This document shows positions 25,925 through 38,969 of a stretch of DNA of 64,000 nucleotides, one piece after another. A model generated the notes under the pieces. That model searched no databases. It saw only the letters and a program-made list of their open reading frames with translations, and was not told the DNA's origin. The stretch comes from Onychostoma macrolepis. Its lineage: Eukaryota > Chordata > Actinopteri > Cypriniformes > Cyprinidae. The stretch lies in the NCBI RefSeq assembly GCF_012432095.1, contig NC_081159.1:11689001-11753000 (forward strand), in the 5' to 3' direction. The position numbers were made by a program, and so were the translations under genes. Numbering within the stretch: the first letter of the stretch is position 1; each line of letters starts with the position of its first letter.

Positions 25925-28229
25925 TTTCATTTTGGCCATGTTAGCACACGTGCAAATGTGACTTTTTAAAAAGATTTATATAAAACATTAAAAACACCTA
26001 CAATAAACATCATTTTATTGACTAGACAACTTCTAATAGTGATAAATGCCATTCTGTCGAGCGCGATTTTCCTGTACATCATATGCGAAACCAACTCTTT
26101 GTGAGAAACCGCAAAAAGGAAAGAACACATGAATGATTTAAACCTTTTATGGCTGCTCAGTCCTGTTGAAACACTGTATGCCATTTTGTCATAAAATATT
26201 TTTGATATTGCCAAATGGTGACATTTTATAAGGCCTGTGCCATGAGGTAATTTTGGTCTCAATTTTGTAGTTTTGTTCAGTTTGCTTTGACATCATTCAC
26301 TTCCTTCAGGAGCATGGTTTTACAATTACAAGCTAGATAACTGGCGCTAACATAGAGACTGTAACCCTAACAGCATCTAACACATAATCATGTGCACATG
26401 ACATGATTTAGATCAATAATATTCTTTTTTATCACTGAGGCTAGTAAAATCTCAGTAAGTAGCATGCCAGGATTCCTCAAGGATTAGCAACTTTTTAAAA
26501 TTTTTATAAAAAGCGCTAATGTGCTACTCCTTTTTTTTTTTTGCCAACTGTAAAAGTTGATTTAGACTTCCTCAGCTCGATGCTTTTTAACAGTGACAGA
26601 TGATTTGACTCATCTTTCCTCCTTTTGTAACTCAGTGCCTGCTTTCTGTGTCTGGTTTAGATCTTTTGTTTTATGGGCCGAGTCATGGACCACCACCAAG
26701 GTCTAATTGCTTCAGCATAACCTTTCACTCCTTTGGTCATGATTAGTTTTCCTACTTCTTTATCATGTGGCTGACAAACAAGAGGGCCTGGCATATTTGT
26801 GACAGTGCAGTTCATCTGTGTTTGTGATGTGATGAAGTCATGTCATTTGATTCTTGAGCAATGTTCTCTTACCAATCTTGTTTTGTCTTGATATTTTATT
26901 TTATATTGTACTGGGAAAATTGGAGCCCACGCATACTTTTTCCCACATTAATAATTTAACATAATGATGTTATAATGTGAAGATGATAAAATCACTGTGC
27001 AAACATCCATAATATTGCAGATCAGAGTCTTTTGAAAATCTATAAATGCATAAAGTTTTGTGTGAGGGAAATACAGAAAATACAGTTTGTACAATAGAAA
27101 AACCATTGCGTATATGGAATGTCCCCATAAAACATGGAAACCAGTGTGTGTGTGTGTGTGTGTGTATGTGTGCAGAATTTTTTCAGTGCCTCCTTGTAAG
27201 AGCTAATATGTCATTTCTTTCTGACTTTGTCTCTCCTCACCATCTCTCTCTAGCTTTCTTTTTTTCCCCCTCTTTTTCTTTTTCTTTTCACCACATAGAA
27301 TCCATGCAGTTGAGCCAGATCTGTTGGGTTATTCCACCTGCCAAGGATTATGTTATATGAGGACTGTCAGCGTCTCTTTGATGCAACTTTTGGATGGAGT
27401 GGAAGTCAACAGCAATGACTTCAACATGTGTCTAATCAGATGGTCGGCGTATTGTGAACTGGAGCTGCTTTGTAGCTTTCAAACATGGATCAGCTTTTCT
27501 GAATTAAGGACTCTGGCTGTAAAACAAAAATTAAGTGCGGATACAAGCTTTCATTCACAGTGTAAGTCATGACGGTTGATAACGAAGCGAGTTAAATGTG
27601 CTCTGTGTTCTGGAGAATTTAAGGATTGCTTGGTTTTTTGGCCCCCCACTGAAAAATGTTCTGCTGCCTAAGAGTCCTACATACAGTATGAATAGCCTCA
27701 ATGAGAGTGTATTATATGTATTTCTCTAAACAAATCATACTTAACAGACAGGACTTGTCTTGTGCTTTGCTGTGTTATCTCAGAGAAAGGTATGCATGAA
27801 GATGAATTCTCACTGACGCAGAGATATCTGTTTATATGATCGACTGCTTTCTTGAGATGCAGGAGCATTAAGAGGTCCACAATAGGATAGATGAGTTATC
27901 TGGCCATCTACTGCTCTCTCCCACTTTCTTGCTCTCTTTTTTCTTTTTCTAGTTGTCTCACAAGCTGTTTGTGCAGCTTTCCCGCAGTTCAGAAGGCCTT
28001 GTGTTAGATCAGGTGTTGCTGAGCTCTTTGAATATTTACACAATTAGATGCTTTAGAGCGAAGGTCAGCTCATGGGTCAGAAACGGGTCACAGATTTCTT
28101 AAAACAAAAATCGCTTATGATTTAGAAATATTATTAATGATTGAAAAACATTTTCCTGCAAAATATCGATAGCATCAACATAACGCAGGAAGACATTTGT
28201 TATCATGTGACAAGGCATTAAACTGCTAC
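25925..28229. other. intergenic
   Basis: No supported gene. A GT microsatellite lies at 27144-27172 and a polypyrimidine stretch at 27240-27290. Positions 27290-27600 are complex and are a candidate conserved block; two overlapping short ORFs there have no recognisable domain. Confidence 0.4.
27144..27172. repeat. (GT)n microsatellite
   Basis: About 11 GT units followed by an interrupted ATGTGTG end. Confidence 0.9.
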
Positions 28230-28450
28230 TTAAAGATGAAAATTCTGTCATCGTTTATTTACCCTCAGATTGTTCACCTGTAAGAATTTATTTTTTCTGT
28301 TGAATACAGAAGAAGATATTTTTAAGGATTTGTTGGTAAACAAATTGTTGATGGGCATTGACTTACATAGTATGAAAAAAAAAATTACTATGGAAGTCAG
28401 AGGGAACCAGAAACATTTTTCAAAATTTCCTCTTTTGTGTTCAACAGAAC
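28230..28450. repeat. truncated foldback MITE
   Basis: AAAATTCTGTCATC followed by TTTACCCTCAGATTGTTC and a GACTTACATAGTA/TACTATGGAAGTC inverted pair around an A run at about 28376-28385. Related to the AGGGATAGTTCACCC group, with outer termini lost. Confidence 0.6.
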
Positions 28451-30441
28451 ACACGTACTTACAATGCTTACATAATATTCATGACTTTTTTTTCCAGATA
28501 TGAGAAATATTTGTATTTTATTTTGTTTTATTTACTTGTTACTTTTTGGAGCCATTAAATCTTTTTTGTTTTGTTTTGTGTTTAGTCCCACTGTCATATG
28601 AACAAGATTCTTTTCATATTAAACTGTAATATAAATATTTTGGGTGATAAATTATTTCAATTCACTGGCAGGTGTAGACACTGAGTTTTTGTGATAATGT
28701 ATTCATTATATTTTAATGTAACACACACACACACATGCTGTTTATAATCTACACAAAGCAAACATTTTCCATCTCAGACCAGCCAATTCTTCAGTTCATG
28801 GAAATTTCCGATATGAAAAACGTATTCTCTGTTAATACTGCCACATGTTTTTATCAGCACTTAAACACCCTCTTTGTTTTTTGCAAACAAGACTCTGTTT
28901 CCTAAAACATTTGCACCCTCATCCCTTCTACACTCAAAAACATATTAACAATTTCACCGGGTGCATGTGAACAATAACCACTGCTAGAGAGAGAGAGAGA
29001 GAGAGAGAGAGAGCTGCCTGTGCATCTCCATTCAAGCAGACATGAAGCTGGAGCACTGACAGCAGCATTCATAAGGTTTCAATATCTGAAAGGTTCCCCC
29101 CTCCTTCTCTATAGTGTCATGTAATACAAAACTGTGGGAGACTATAAAAATATTAGCATGTGAAACATTAAAACTAATTCCACTTTTCCTGGTCACATTA
29201 ACACACCATATCTGGCTGCCTCCTCTTGACCTTTTGGTCTATTCGATACAATAATTTTCTTTTTTCTTTTCTTTTTTTCTAAGGGAAATGGATAGACATG
29301 TTCTCTGAGGTGTGTGTGTGTGTCTAAGTATAAGACAAATGTGGACAAGCACTGTAAAACAAAATCCTTACTCTGTTCTTAAAAAACAAAGAAATCTGAT
29401 ACTGATTGAGCTTCTGTTTGTATATAAGTAACATATTTGAAACTATATTTTAAAATAGTTACTAATGCAAGATGATATAATAAGGGCCTGTGTTTGAATA
29501 TTGGTAAGGCCTGTGCCTGTGTTGTAATGTGTGTTTTTTTCCAGCCAAATAAAAATCTAAATACTGGCCAAGTGAATGTAAATTGTTTTTGGTCGTAGCT
29601 TTAGATTCGAGAACAATTTCATGAAGGCACTAGACAGTCACCAGGCAGCTATTGGTGCGGTTTGGCCATGAGCCAACTGAGTGCGGACGTGTCTTTCACT
29701 TGTTCGTCATCAGTCAAAAGCTCATTTGTCCCGTCAGCCGGCCGTACAGAGGCAGACAGCGCCGGCCTCTCTGTGAAGGCACTGATTGGCTGACGTGTGG
29801 GATGGAACGTCCTACTCCTGTCTGACTCCACATTCATTTCTCAGCCTGCAGAAAGGAAGCTCATTTATCTCAAGTGTCACTCCTTTTTTTATTCCTTCAT
29901 TTTCTTTGGCTCTGTTCGTGCACATACAGCTTGTGAGTCACTCTAAGCCTTCATTCATTCAAATGTCAAAAAGATGCTATTTTAGAAAATGGTCACTGGT
30001 CATTAATAATCCTTAGAGATTAATAATTTCCGTAGAGGATTTACATGGTATGACTAATGAATAACTGAGTATGTACATGCACATTCATTTACTACTTAGC
30101 TTAACAAACTGATAATTTCCACATGTGCAGTGAGGACTGATTTCAATTTAAAATGAAATACTTGACATGATGGATCAGATTATAATCATAAAACATGTTT
30201 TTGTTAGTATTTGGGTCATTTCTGTTATGCAGCACCTTACTGTATGTGTTCAGTAAGAAAGAAAAAAAAAACATGCCCATACATTTTAACTTAATGATAG
30301 CTTCATTATTTAAACAATGGCAAGAAAATTAGCAGGATGCCTAACAGGATGGAAATAAAGTTATTAACTTTTTGCCATTTCTCAGGAATTGAGAGTTTGC
30401 CCAGATAAGGTGTCACCTTGATGTTTAAGAATATATATATT
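28451..30441. other. intergenic
   Basis: No supported gene. A GA microsatellite is at 28986-29013. Positions 29560-29960 are notably GC-balanced, with a CCGGCCGTAC-type core at 29738-29765, and are a candidate regulatory block. The rest is AT-rich. Confidence 0.4.
28986..29013. repeat. (GA)n microsatellite
   Basis: About 14 GA units. Confidence 0.9.
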
Positions 30442-30487
30442 TGTGACCCTGGACCACAAAACTAGTCTTAAGTCGCTGGGGTATATA

Positions 30488-32070
30488 CAGTGAGGAAAAT
30501 AAGTATTTGAACACCCTGCTATTTTGCAAGTTCTCCCACTTAGAAATCATGGAGGGGTCTGAAATTGTCATCGTAGGTGCATGTCCACTGTGAGAGACAT
30601 AATCTAAAAAAAAAAATCCAGAAATCACAATGTATGATTTTTTAACTATTTATTTGTATGATACAGCTGCAAATAAGTATTTGAACACCTGTCTATCAGC
30701 TAGAATTCTGACCCTCAAAGACCTGTTAGTCTGCCTTTAAAATGTCCACCTCCACTCCATTTATTATCCTAAATTAGATGCACCTGTTTGAGGTCGTTAG
30801 CTGCATAAAGACACCTGTCCACCCCATACAATCAGTAAGAATCCAACTACTAACATGGCTAAGACCAAAGAGCTGTCCAAAGACACTAGAGACAAAATTG
30901 TACACCTCCACAAGGCTGGAAAGGGCTACGGGAAATTGCCAAGCAGCTTGGTGAAAAAGGTCCACTGTTGGAGCAATCATTAGAAAATGGAAGAAGCTAA
31001 ACATGACTGTCAATCTCCCTCGGACTGGGGCTCCATGCAAGATCTCACCGTGGGGTCTCAATGATCCTAAGAAAGGTGAGAAATCAGCCCAGAACTACAC
31101 GGGAGGAGCTGGTCAATGACCTGAAAAGAGCTGGGACCACCGCTTCCAAGGTTACTGTTGGTAATACACTAAGACGTCATGGTTTGAAATCATGCATGGC
31201 ACGGAAGGTTCCCCTGCTTAAACCAGGCCTGACTTAAGTTTGCCAATGACCATTTGGATGATCCAGAGGAGTCATGGGAGAAAGTCATGTGGTCAGATGA
31301 GACCAAAATAGAACTTTTGGTCATAATTCCACTAAACGTGTTTGGAGGAAGAAGAATGATGAGTACCATCCCAAGAACACCATCCCTACTGTGAAGCATG
31401 GGGTGGTAGCATCATGCTTTGGGGTGTTTTTCTGCACATGGGACAGGGCGACTGCACTGTATTAAGGAGAGGATGACCGGGGCCATGTATTGCGAGATTT
31501 TGGGGAACAACCTCCTTCCCTCAGTTAGAGCATTGAAGATGGGTCGAGGCTGGGTCTTCCAACATGACAATGACCAAGCACACAGCCAGGATAACCAAGG
31601 AGTGGCTCTGTAAGAAGCATATCAAGGTTCTGGCGTGGCCTAGCCAGTCTCCAGACCTAAACCCAATAGAGAATCTTTGAGGGAGCTCAAACTCCGTGTT
31701 TCTCAGCGACAGGCCAGAAACCTGACTGATCTAGAGAAGATCTGTGTGGAGGAGTGGGCCAAAATCCCTCCTGCAGTGTGTGCAAACCTGGTGAAAAACT
31801 ACAGGAAACGTTTGACCTCTGTAATTGCAAACAAAGGCTACTGTACCAAATATTAACATTGATTTTCTCAGGTGTTCAAATACTTATTTGCAGCTGTATC
31901 ATACAAATAAATAGTTAAAAATCATACATTGTGATTTCTGGATTTTTTTTTTAGATTATGTCTCTCACAGTGGACATGCACCTACGATGACAATTTCAGA
32001 CCCCTCCATGATTTCTAAGTGGGAGAACTCGCAAAATAGCAGGGTGTTCAAATACTTATTTTCCTCACTG
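30488..32070. mobile_element. Tc1/mariner element with ~200-bp inverted repeats
   Basis: 1583 bp, flanked by TA on both sides. The inverted repeats 30488-30690 and 31870-32070 are nearly identical. Each has the direct-repeat phrase AAATAAGTATTTGAACACC at its outer and inner end, the IR/DR layout of fish Tc1 elements. The internal transposase is broken by frameshifts (30855-31856). The high similarity of the arms suggests a relatively recent insertion or good preservation. Confidence 0.95.
30855..31856 (+). pseudogene. Tc1-family transposase pseudogene
   Basis: A DDE (DD34E-type) cut-and-paste transposase remnant. The reading starts MAKTKELSKDTRDKIV, typical of the paired-like N-terminal DNA-binding domain. 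The frame is lost soon after, near 30930, and again near 30960 and 31110, with further breaks. Catalytic regions remain readable in separate frames: MWSDETK (first Asp, about 31290), QHDNDQAH (second Asp, about 31565) and SPDLNPIEN (Glu, about 31655-31675), followed by an ending at KY-stop (31854). It cannot encode a full transposase. Confidence 0.9.
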
Positions 32071-32956
32071 TATGTAGCAATAGCCAAAAATATATTGTGT
32101 GGGTCAAAATTATCGATTTTTCTTTTATGCCAAAAATCATTAGAATATTAAGTAAAGATCATGTTCCATGAAGATATTTTGTAAATTTCTTACTGTAAAT
32201 GTATCAAAACTTCATTTGGACAACTTTAAAGACGATTTTCTCAATATTTAGATTTTTTTTTTTTTGCACCCTCAGATTCCAGATTTTCAAATAGTTGTAT
32301 CTCATCCACATATTATCTGATCCGAACAAACCATACATCAATGGAAAGCTTATTTATTCAGCTTTCAGACGATGTATAAATCTCAATTTCGAGAAATTGA
32401 CACTTAAGACTGGGTTTGTCTGGGAATTTTGAAATTCTAATATTAACATACTGAGTATAGTATGCTGTATTGTATGAAATGTTTTTAATATCTACAAATG
32501 TTTGTGCTATTGTTTTCCCAGCAAATACCAAGAATACCAAGAAAACTAAATTAAAGAAAGTAAAAGTAGCATCTTGAATATGGGTAAATTGCCAGCTAAC
32601 ATGGCAAAGTGTATTTCAAACCAAAGCAAGGAAATAGTTTAAAATAGTGTATCATTTAATTGTTTAAATTATACAACAACAGTGTTTATTTTGTCTATAT
32701 GGGATTTTTTATTTATTTATTTATTTATTTTTGTATTCTTTCTTTTTTTGTATTCTCATCCTAATTCTATATATTTTGTATACATCAGTATAAGACATGC
32801 TTTTTGGTGGCGTTAAAAATAATGGTACAAATACCAGTAGACTGACTACCGCAATCCTTAATTAGTAAATCACAGTACTCCTCCCATAAATGTCGCATAT
32901 GAAAGCAAAAATCCATCAAATGCATATGCAATAAGGTTTTTGAGCCGTTTTTTTAA

Positions 32957-32976
32957 ATATATATATATATATATAT
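32957..32976. repeat. (AT)n microsatellite
   Basis: Ten AT units. Confidence 0.85.
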
Positions 32977-34290
32977 CTACAGAAGTCAATGGAAGACAAA
33001 AACTTTGAAGCTCAATATCTCAAAACTGCTCAGAATGCAGATAGAACCTTATAATTTCAAGGCAGTGAGTTAGTAAATCTGGCCTTTTGTGTCACACCAG
33101 CAGAGGTAGGAGAAATAGCTTGCCACAATAAATCTGCTCTGTATTCAACGTCATATTGACACATGGTGATAAGATGTTAGTGTGTTTGAAGTTTTTTTTT
33201 TCTACACCAAAACTGACATTACAGCTTTTGGACGATGGGGTGAGAGAATCATCGGCACATCTGTAGGCCAGCGGAAATACCGAAATCTTGCATGCTTCTT
33301 TGATTGTTACATTTAAGATATCATGTGCGCTACCAGCGCTGCTGCTGCAAAGCATTAAGCTCAGTAACTGATCTCTTGTAAAATGCGCTTGGAAATACTA
33401 TAGACATGGAACGCATGAGCATGAGGATTCCACACGGTTATCCTAGGAGATGATAAACAAAAGGATAAGGTGATATACTTTAAGTGATATATTGAGCACA
33501 TGTGGAATTGCACAAAAAGAGAGAGAGAGAAGAGAGAATAAAAGAAGAAGGTTGGGGGTTGAAGACTGAGGCTTCACCTCTGATTTATTCTAATCCGTAA
33601 AGGTTAGTGTATCTAAGAACAGATCAGTTCGGTAGATCACATCACCCCACATCCGTTACACATTTGCTTCCCTCCCAAATCTTTTTACAAAAGGCTGAGC
33701 GGTGGAAAAGAGCTCCTGACTCAAAAAAAAAAAGCAGTGGACAGATGAAGGACAGAATTGTCCAGCCTGGAAAGAGTCTTCCAGAAACAAAAGGAAAACC
33801 TCTAGCAGAGATTAATGTTCTCCTCCATATATTCCAATCTAGAATCCAGATCTGCTTCTCTTTTATGGCTTTCTGTGCATTCCTTTGGTATTGTACGCTC
33901 ACGGAAATAGCTGCATCACCCTGTTCGGCAGGGCGTTGCAGTAACTGCAGGCAGTCTGTTTGGATCTGCTCGTGTTCAAGCAAAGCGGATCTGGCCACTT
34001 CATCTTCACACAAACCTCAAGGCCTGTGGTTCTTCAAATCTTTTGTGTTAACTTTTATGGAAAGTGTTTATGCAGGGTCAGGGACACCGCCTTTCACTTC
34101 TCTTGTCCTTGGGCAGGGTTTTACACTGAGGTTGAGTGTTTTGTGCTCACAGAACATAAAAGCAATGTTCACAGCTGCAGAATATGGTTAACAGCACTGG
34201 TTTGGAGAGCTAGAACTTTTTTTGTTTTTATGTGCTTTGTTTTGTAACTTTTAAAAATTGCTTTAAATCTCAGATTATCCTTTATTATCA

Positions 34291-34401
34291 CTTGGATTCA
34301 AGTATTTATTTTTTTGTCAACTTGTTTTCTTTCAGTTTGCACAGGTATTGTATTGCTTTTTGTAAGTGATTGATCATAGGCCTCACTGATCTGAGCTTAG
34401 A

Positions 34402-34432
<31 letters not shown>

Positions 34433-34555
34433 TATTATTTGTGAATAACAAGCTCAGATCAATAAACCCTACAATTAGTAAGTATTAAAAATAAATACTA
34501 AACTTATTCTAACTGAAAGAAAACAAGTTGAGAAAAATATTGAATCCAATATTAG
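34291..34555. repeat. foldback repeat with 21-bp perfect arm segment
   Basis: The 21 bases at 34317-34337 (AACTTGTTTTCTTTCAG core) are repeated inverted at 34511-34531. Outer arms (TTGGATTCAA / TTGAATCCAA) and inner arms (CTGATCTGAGCTT / AAGCTCAGATCAA) also pair around an AT run at 34411-34434. It is probably a short DNA transposon of unknown family. Confidence 0.65.
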
Positions 34556-34611
34556 GTAATATAGGGAATTTTACGGTATATAATTTATACAAGAAATTTA
34601 TAAGCAATTTT

Positions 34612-34874
34612 GGTAACACTTTAGTAAAGGGACCAATTCACACTATTAACTAGTTGCAATAATAGCATGCCTATTATTAATATATTGGCTGTTTATTAGC
34701 ACTCATAAAGCACATATTCTGCATGTCCATATTCTACATTCCTAATCCTACTCAATACCTTAACAACTAGCTTACTAACTATTAATAAGCAGCAAATTAT
34801 TAGAGTATTGAGGCAAAGATCATAGTTAATGGTTCGTTAATAGCAAGAATTTGACCTTAAAATAAAGTGTGACT
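34612..34874. mobile_element. hAT-like MITE (GGTAACACTTTAGTA family), copy 1
   Basis: Ends GGTAACACTTTAGTAAAGGG and CCTTAAAATAAAGTGTGAC, flanked by GCAATTTT and GCATTTTT (7 of 8 identical). Interior landmarks AGCATGCCTATTATTAA and CCTAATCCTACTCAATACC are shared with the copies at 42661, 43048 and 44571. Confidence 0.82.
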
Positions 34875-37526
34875 GCATTTTTTGTAGAATGGTCATTTTT
34901 GACCAGGAATACCACAAGTGTAACAATGGGTCAATATGACAGTCCAATACAATAACATTAACTAGTATTTTTGAGGAAAAGAAAATGCTCTCAGGGTCAA
35001 ATTGGCCAGAACACAACATGACGGTTAAAACAAGAGTGATACTTATTTAATTGTGTGACAGAGCCTGTTTAGTCATCTCTATACATTGGAGGGGTCAAGT
35101 CAAAGAGCTGTACCTTCAAAACCACAGTATATCACATTCCCAAGTAAAGCACTGGCAGTGTGAGAGGAAGTGGACATTTGCTGTGTCCTGCTGAGTCCTC
35201 TGCAGTTAAACGACTAGTCTCCCACCAGGGGAAAGCACACCAAAAGGACAAAGAAATCCAGCGGAAACAGTACAAATGCACTTGACATCCCAAGTAGAAA
35301 GATAAATAGAACATTAGTGAACAAGAACATTTAGAAGTTCAAACTTGTAAGACTTGTAAGTTTCCATTGCATCGATTACTAAGTGTGTGTGTCTCTTGTG
35401 CTGTATTTTGTGTACTCTTCTCTGTGCCCAGGATAATATTAGACTCAGTAACTGATCCCATGATGGATGAGTGTTGCATGAAATCCCACTTTCAGATGGA
35501 CGCTAAAAAGAGTAAGATCATATTTATTCTTTTTGATAGGGCACCATTATGAGAAACAGTTTGACATATTTAGGGACATGTCAGAACATTTATTTGCATT
35601 CCTTTTTAGACCTTCAGAATTTCCACCTCACATTTACGTCTCGTTTTCGAGTAAACATCCTTAAAACAGCTATTATATTGAGAAGAAAAAATGTTTTCCA
35701 ATATCTTGAATTTAATTCATTTTTCCCATTTAATGAATTTATTTGATTCATTACCCCAGCAATTTTTGTGGGATTTATGCTTTAAAAACAAAACTGTTTG
35801 CAGTTTGTGTTATGGTGATGTTTTATTTTATTTTTTTATTTTATTTGAAGGAAAAATGTAACTATTTTTTCAGTGAATTCCTTCTTGTAAATTATATGAT
35901 TCATGGGTTAAGCCAATGTTACAGTTTCTTTTTTATGAAAGCCTTTCTGTAACTCTGAATAAACAACATGCTGCAGCCACATACCTGCTTGCAAACAGAG
36001 CTAAAATATATTCCCACCCCTGCTGCTCAGTTTATGTCTCTTCTTAGGAAAGCTTCCTCTCACATGAAGCGTTGTAATCTGGTGCTTTTGGTGCTGTGGC
36101 ATGGTTAACATGAGGGTGTGAGATCTGAACTCTAAAAAGGACAATAGCGCAGTCATGGGGAGCACAAGGGCAAAGCCGCAGTGAAAGTGAAGCAGAGGAC
36201 TTGTGGAAACCTGTAAGGCCTCTATACCAAAAAAAGGACCCGTGTTCCAGGACCTCTCCTGCCAGTCTCCCATGGATTACCTGCCAGGGCCTATATGGAT
36301 TAAATGTTCTTAAGAAGCGGTAAGACTATCCAACAAAGTGTTTGGAAGGCTTTAACATGTCAGGCTTTGAGCGAACTAAGGTTTCAAGGGCCAAATGATA
36401 TCCAGTGAGAGCCATGTCATGCCCTTTGGTTACATAAGAAATGGCTTTTATGGACCGCTACAATGGACCAAGATGTTTATACAAAATGAATATGTGAAAA
36501 TCATCCCAAAATAGCTCATCATTCAAATCTTGAAGAAGACGAATAGAGCTGAAAGACATTGAAAGAAATATAGATTGACTGAAAGGTCTGGTTACAATTA
36601 TGGCCTTTCCAAGACGATGCAGTTTTGACAGTCAGAAGCCCTCCTGAGACCTTCTGAAGGACACGTCCACCAGAATGGAGGCTGGAGGGTGGGGTTGAGG
36701 AGATGCATGCCATCTTCTAGGCACCTCCGGACCGTCACACTGCTCTAGAACTTGTCAAGTGCTTGTGTTCAAGTTCCCTTAAAAGAACAAGGATTCTGCG
36801 CCAGGCCACTCGTAAATAACCCCTCTCCATTGGGAAGCAGCTGAGGCAGGAAGAGCGGCTGAGTTTTGATACTTATTACAGATGCAGAAAATTTCATTTT
36901 GATAAAGCAGAACTGGGTTTAACGACCTCTCTGATCACAAGGGGAAAGCATCCCTGCACTGTCCATCTGATGTATTTATTAGCCATGTTTGTACATACAA
37001 GGTAATGGAGTTCAGCGGCTGTGGAGAAGAGGGATCGGCTCAGCCATCTGAACCACAGGTGTCATCTACATGAATGAATAACTCTTTCTGCTGTTACAAC
37101 AGAGCCTCTGGATGAGATTTGTAATGGTCAAGCTTGGAAATAGGAGGGTTATGCATGTTTGGTCCTCAGGGCCAGCAGGTTGGGGTTTCTCGCACCGAGG
37201 TAACAGATGTGAGATGCACTGAAATTTGAAAGAGATTTAGAGGGTGGTGGCAATACTACAACCCCTGACGCTGGACTTCATTAGGTTCTCACTGCTGGCT
37301 TACAAGCAGCCACCTGATTGGTTCGTTTTAAGAGTTTTGTCCTAATTATGACTCTGAATTGAATTCTATAATTACAGTAAGACTACTTATGAAAAAAATC
37401 ATAATAAAAATATACACTACAAAAAATGTTTAAAAGTTCAAAAGTTTAGTTTTATTTATTTCAAAAGAAATGTTGGTTGAATAGAAATATTTAAAATGTT
37501 AAAATACATTAAAATAGAATACACAC

Positions 37527-37563
<37 letters not shown>

Positions 37564-37618
37564 GGTTTAAATAATTGCACCCTGGTTGAACATAAGTAAC
37601 AAAAACAAAACAGAAATC
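34875..37618. other. intergenic with complex block
   Basis: No supported gene. Positions 36000-37330 are GC-balanced, complex and almost free of simple repeats, the longest such block in the desert, and are a strong candidate for conserved non-coding elements. A CA/TA microsatellite ends the segment. Confidence 0.4.
37521..37562. repeat. (CA)n(TA)n compound microsatellite
   Basis: A run of CA units passes into TA units. Confidence 0.9.
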
Positions 37619-37825
37619 GTTAACACTTTATTTTAAGGTGTCCTTGTTACATGTACTTACTATTATAATAACAATACATTATGCATAATTGCATGCAAGT
37701 AACCCTAAGCTAAACCCTAATCCTAACCCTAACCATATAGTAAGTACATGTAGTTAATTAATATTACTCAGTACTTAAATGTATAATTACACTGTAACAA
37801 GGACACCTTAAAATAAATTGTAACC
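37619..37825. mobile_element. 207-bp hAT-like MITE
   Basis: Ends GTTAACACTTTATTTTAAGG and CCTTAAAATAAATTGTAACC, flanked by CAGAAATC and CAAAAATC (7 of 8). Internal CCCTAATCCTAACCCTAACC is the complement of the TTAGGG words in the copy at 25702, so this copy lies in the opposite orientation. Confidence 0.82.
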
Positions 37826-38969
37826 CAAAAATCAAGCTGACTGCAAACATTTAAATGTTATTTATTATTTGATCATTTTTCCCAACAAAATATTCACCAT
37901 GACCTTTAACCTTTAGGTGAGGTAACTGATGTTGATGAGCTGAAATAGACTTCATTTTCTGAAAATGATATCAAGTAAATCCAATAGTTTTGGCAAGACT
38001 GTTTGAGTCCTTATGAAAGCAGGGAACATTCAAACAAGTCGTTGTGAACATGTCGCTGCGTCTGTCTTGCGTCACCAATAGCTCAACTGGGTCAAGTTTG
38101 TTACAAGCCAGCGCAGTCAAGCATGACACACCAGAACAGTATCCTTTTTTCCTTTTTCCTTTTTCAACATGTGGTGCTTTTTGAAGTCACACAGGCTATT
38201 ATATGCACTTTGCTTTTCCCATCAGTTCGTCAATTTAAAACCAAATCGATGCTTTTGTCATTCTCTACGGTCCAGTATACATTCTGAATTTCCTCCAAAA
38301 TAATAGCCCATATTTTCTGCAGTGATATAAAAATGGTTGAATTGGACCATTAAAAAGTTAGCTTGGACTGTAAGAGCAGCCATTGAATGTACGGGCCTGG
38401 AAGTGAATACTTAGCAGTAATTGTAAAAAATGTGGATTGTCAAGCCTGAAAGGAGCCCATCAGTATGGCAGTGGGTGGGAGGGGTTAAAAGATTTTATTA
38501 TTTCCTTTGAAAAATTGATTCCAATTTATAAGACTGCTCTCACAAAGGTGTCATATACAATTCCCCTTTCTCTCTTCCTACTAAATCTTTCAGGCAGAAG
38601 CTTTTAAAACTTCAAATGCACCAATATCCTCTTACACATGTCATGGTATAGCCCTATATAGACTTTCTCTGGTCACTCTGTGCCTGAGACACCAACGTGT
38701 TCGGTGGAAATGAGGATTTTCCACTGAGGAAGAAACAGTAAAAGACTGCACTAGTGGTCTGGCTTTTCCATCACCTCTGCAGACGCTACCATCACATCAA
38801 GCATGGCTGACGGGCCGTCCACTGCATGGAGGCCACTTCTTAAATGTGATCAGCTCTGTTGTCATTCATTACGAACGCAGCTTTCTGTCCTCCAGTTCTG
38901 CTGCCAAGCCCCTGCATTTTAGTGTGAAGATCTGAAGATTCAAGAGATACTTTAGGCCATTACAATTAT
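37826..38969. other. intergenic
   Basis: No supported gene. It is AT-rich to about 38640; then 38640-38930 is complex and GC-balanced and a candidate conserved block. Confidence 0.35.

Larger units (their letters stand above)
30442..32423. mobile_element. older DNA element interrupted by a Tc1 insertion
   Basis: The left end TGTGACCCTGGACCACAAAA and internal landmarks (AGTCTTAAGTCGCTGGGGTA; GGTCAAAATTATCGATTTTTC; TGCACCCTCAGATTCCAG) match a repeat I recognise as common in cyprinids. The right terminus (GACTGGGTTTGTCTGGG) is a decayed inverse of the left end. The Tc1 element at 30488-32070 splits it at TA. Confidence 0.7.
32424..34611. other. intergenic with long ORF and foldback segment
   Basis: No supported gene. 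An AT microsatellite is at 32957-32976. The segment 33540-34200 is complex and holds a 194-codon plus-strand ORF (33607-34191) without recognisable domain. A palindromic repeat follows at 34291-34555. Confidence 0.4.

Noticed and set aside
31419..31613. 64-codon ORF as an independent gene
   Set aside because: It is an in-frame island of the broken Tc1 transposase.
37680..37740. Interstitial telomere-like TTAGGG/CCCTAA words
   Set aside because: They are short, irregular and part of a MITE family also seen at 25702 and 11047, so not a telomere remnant.
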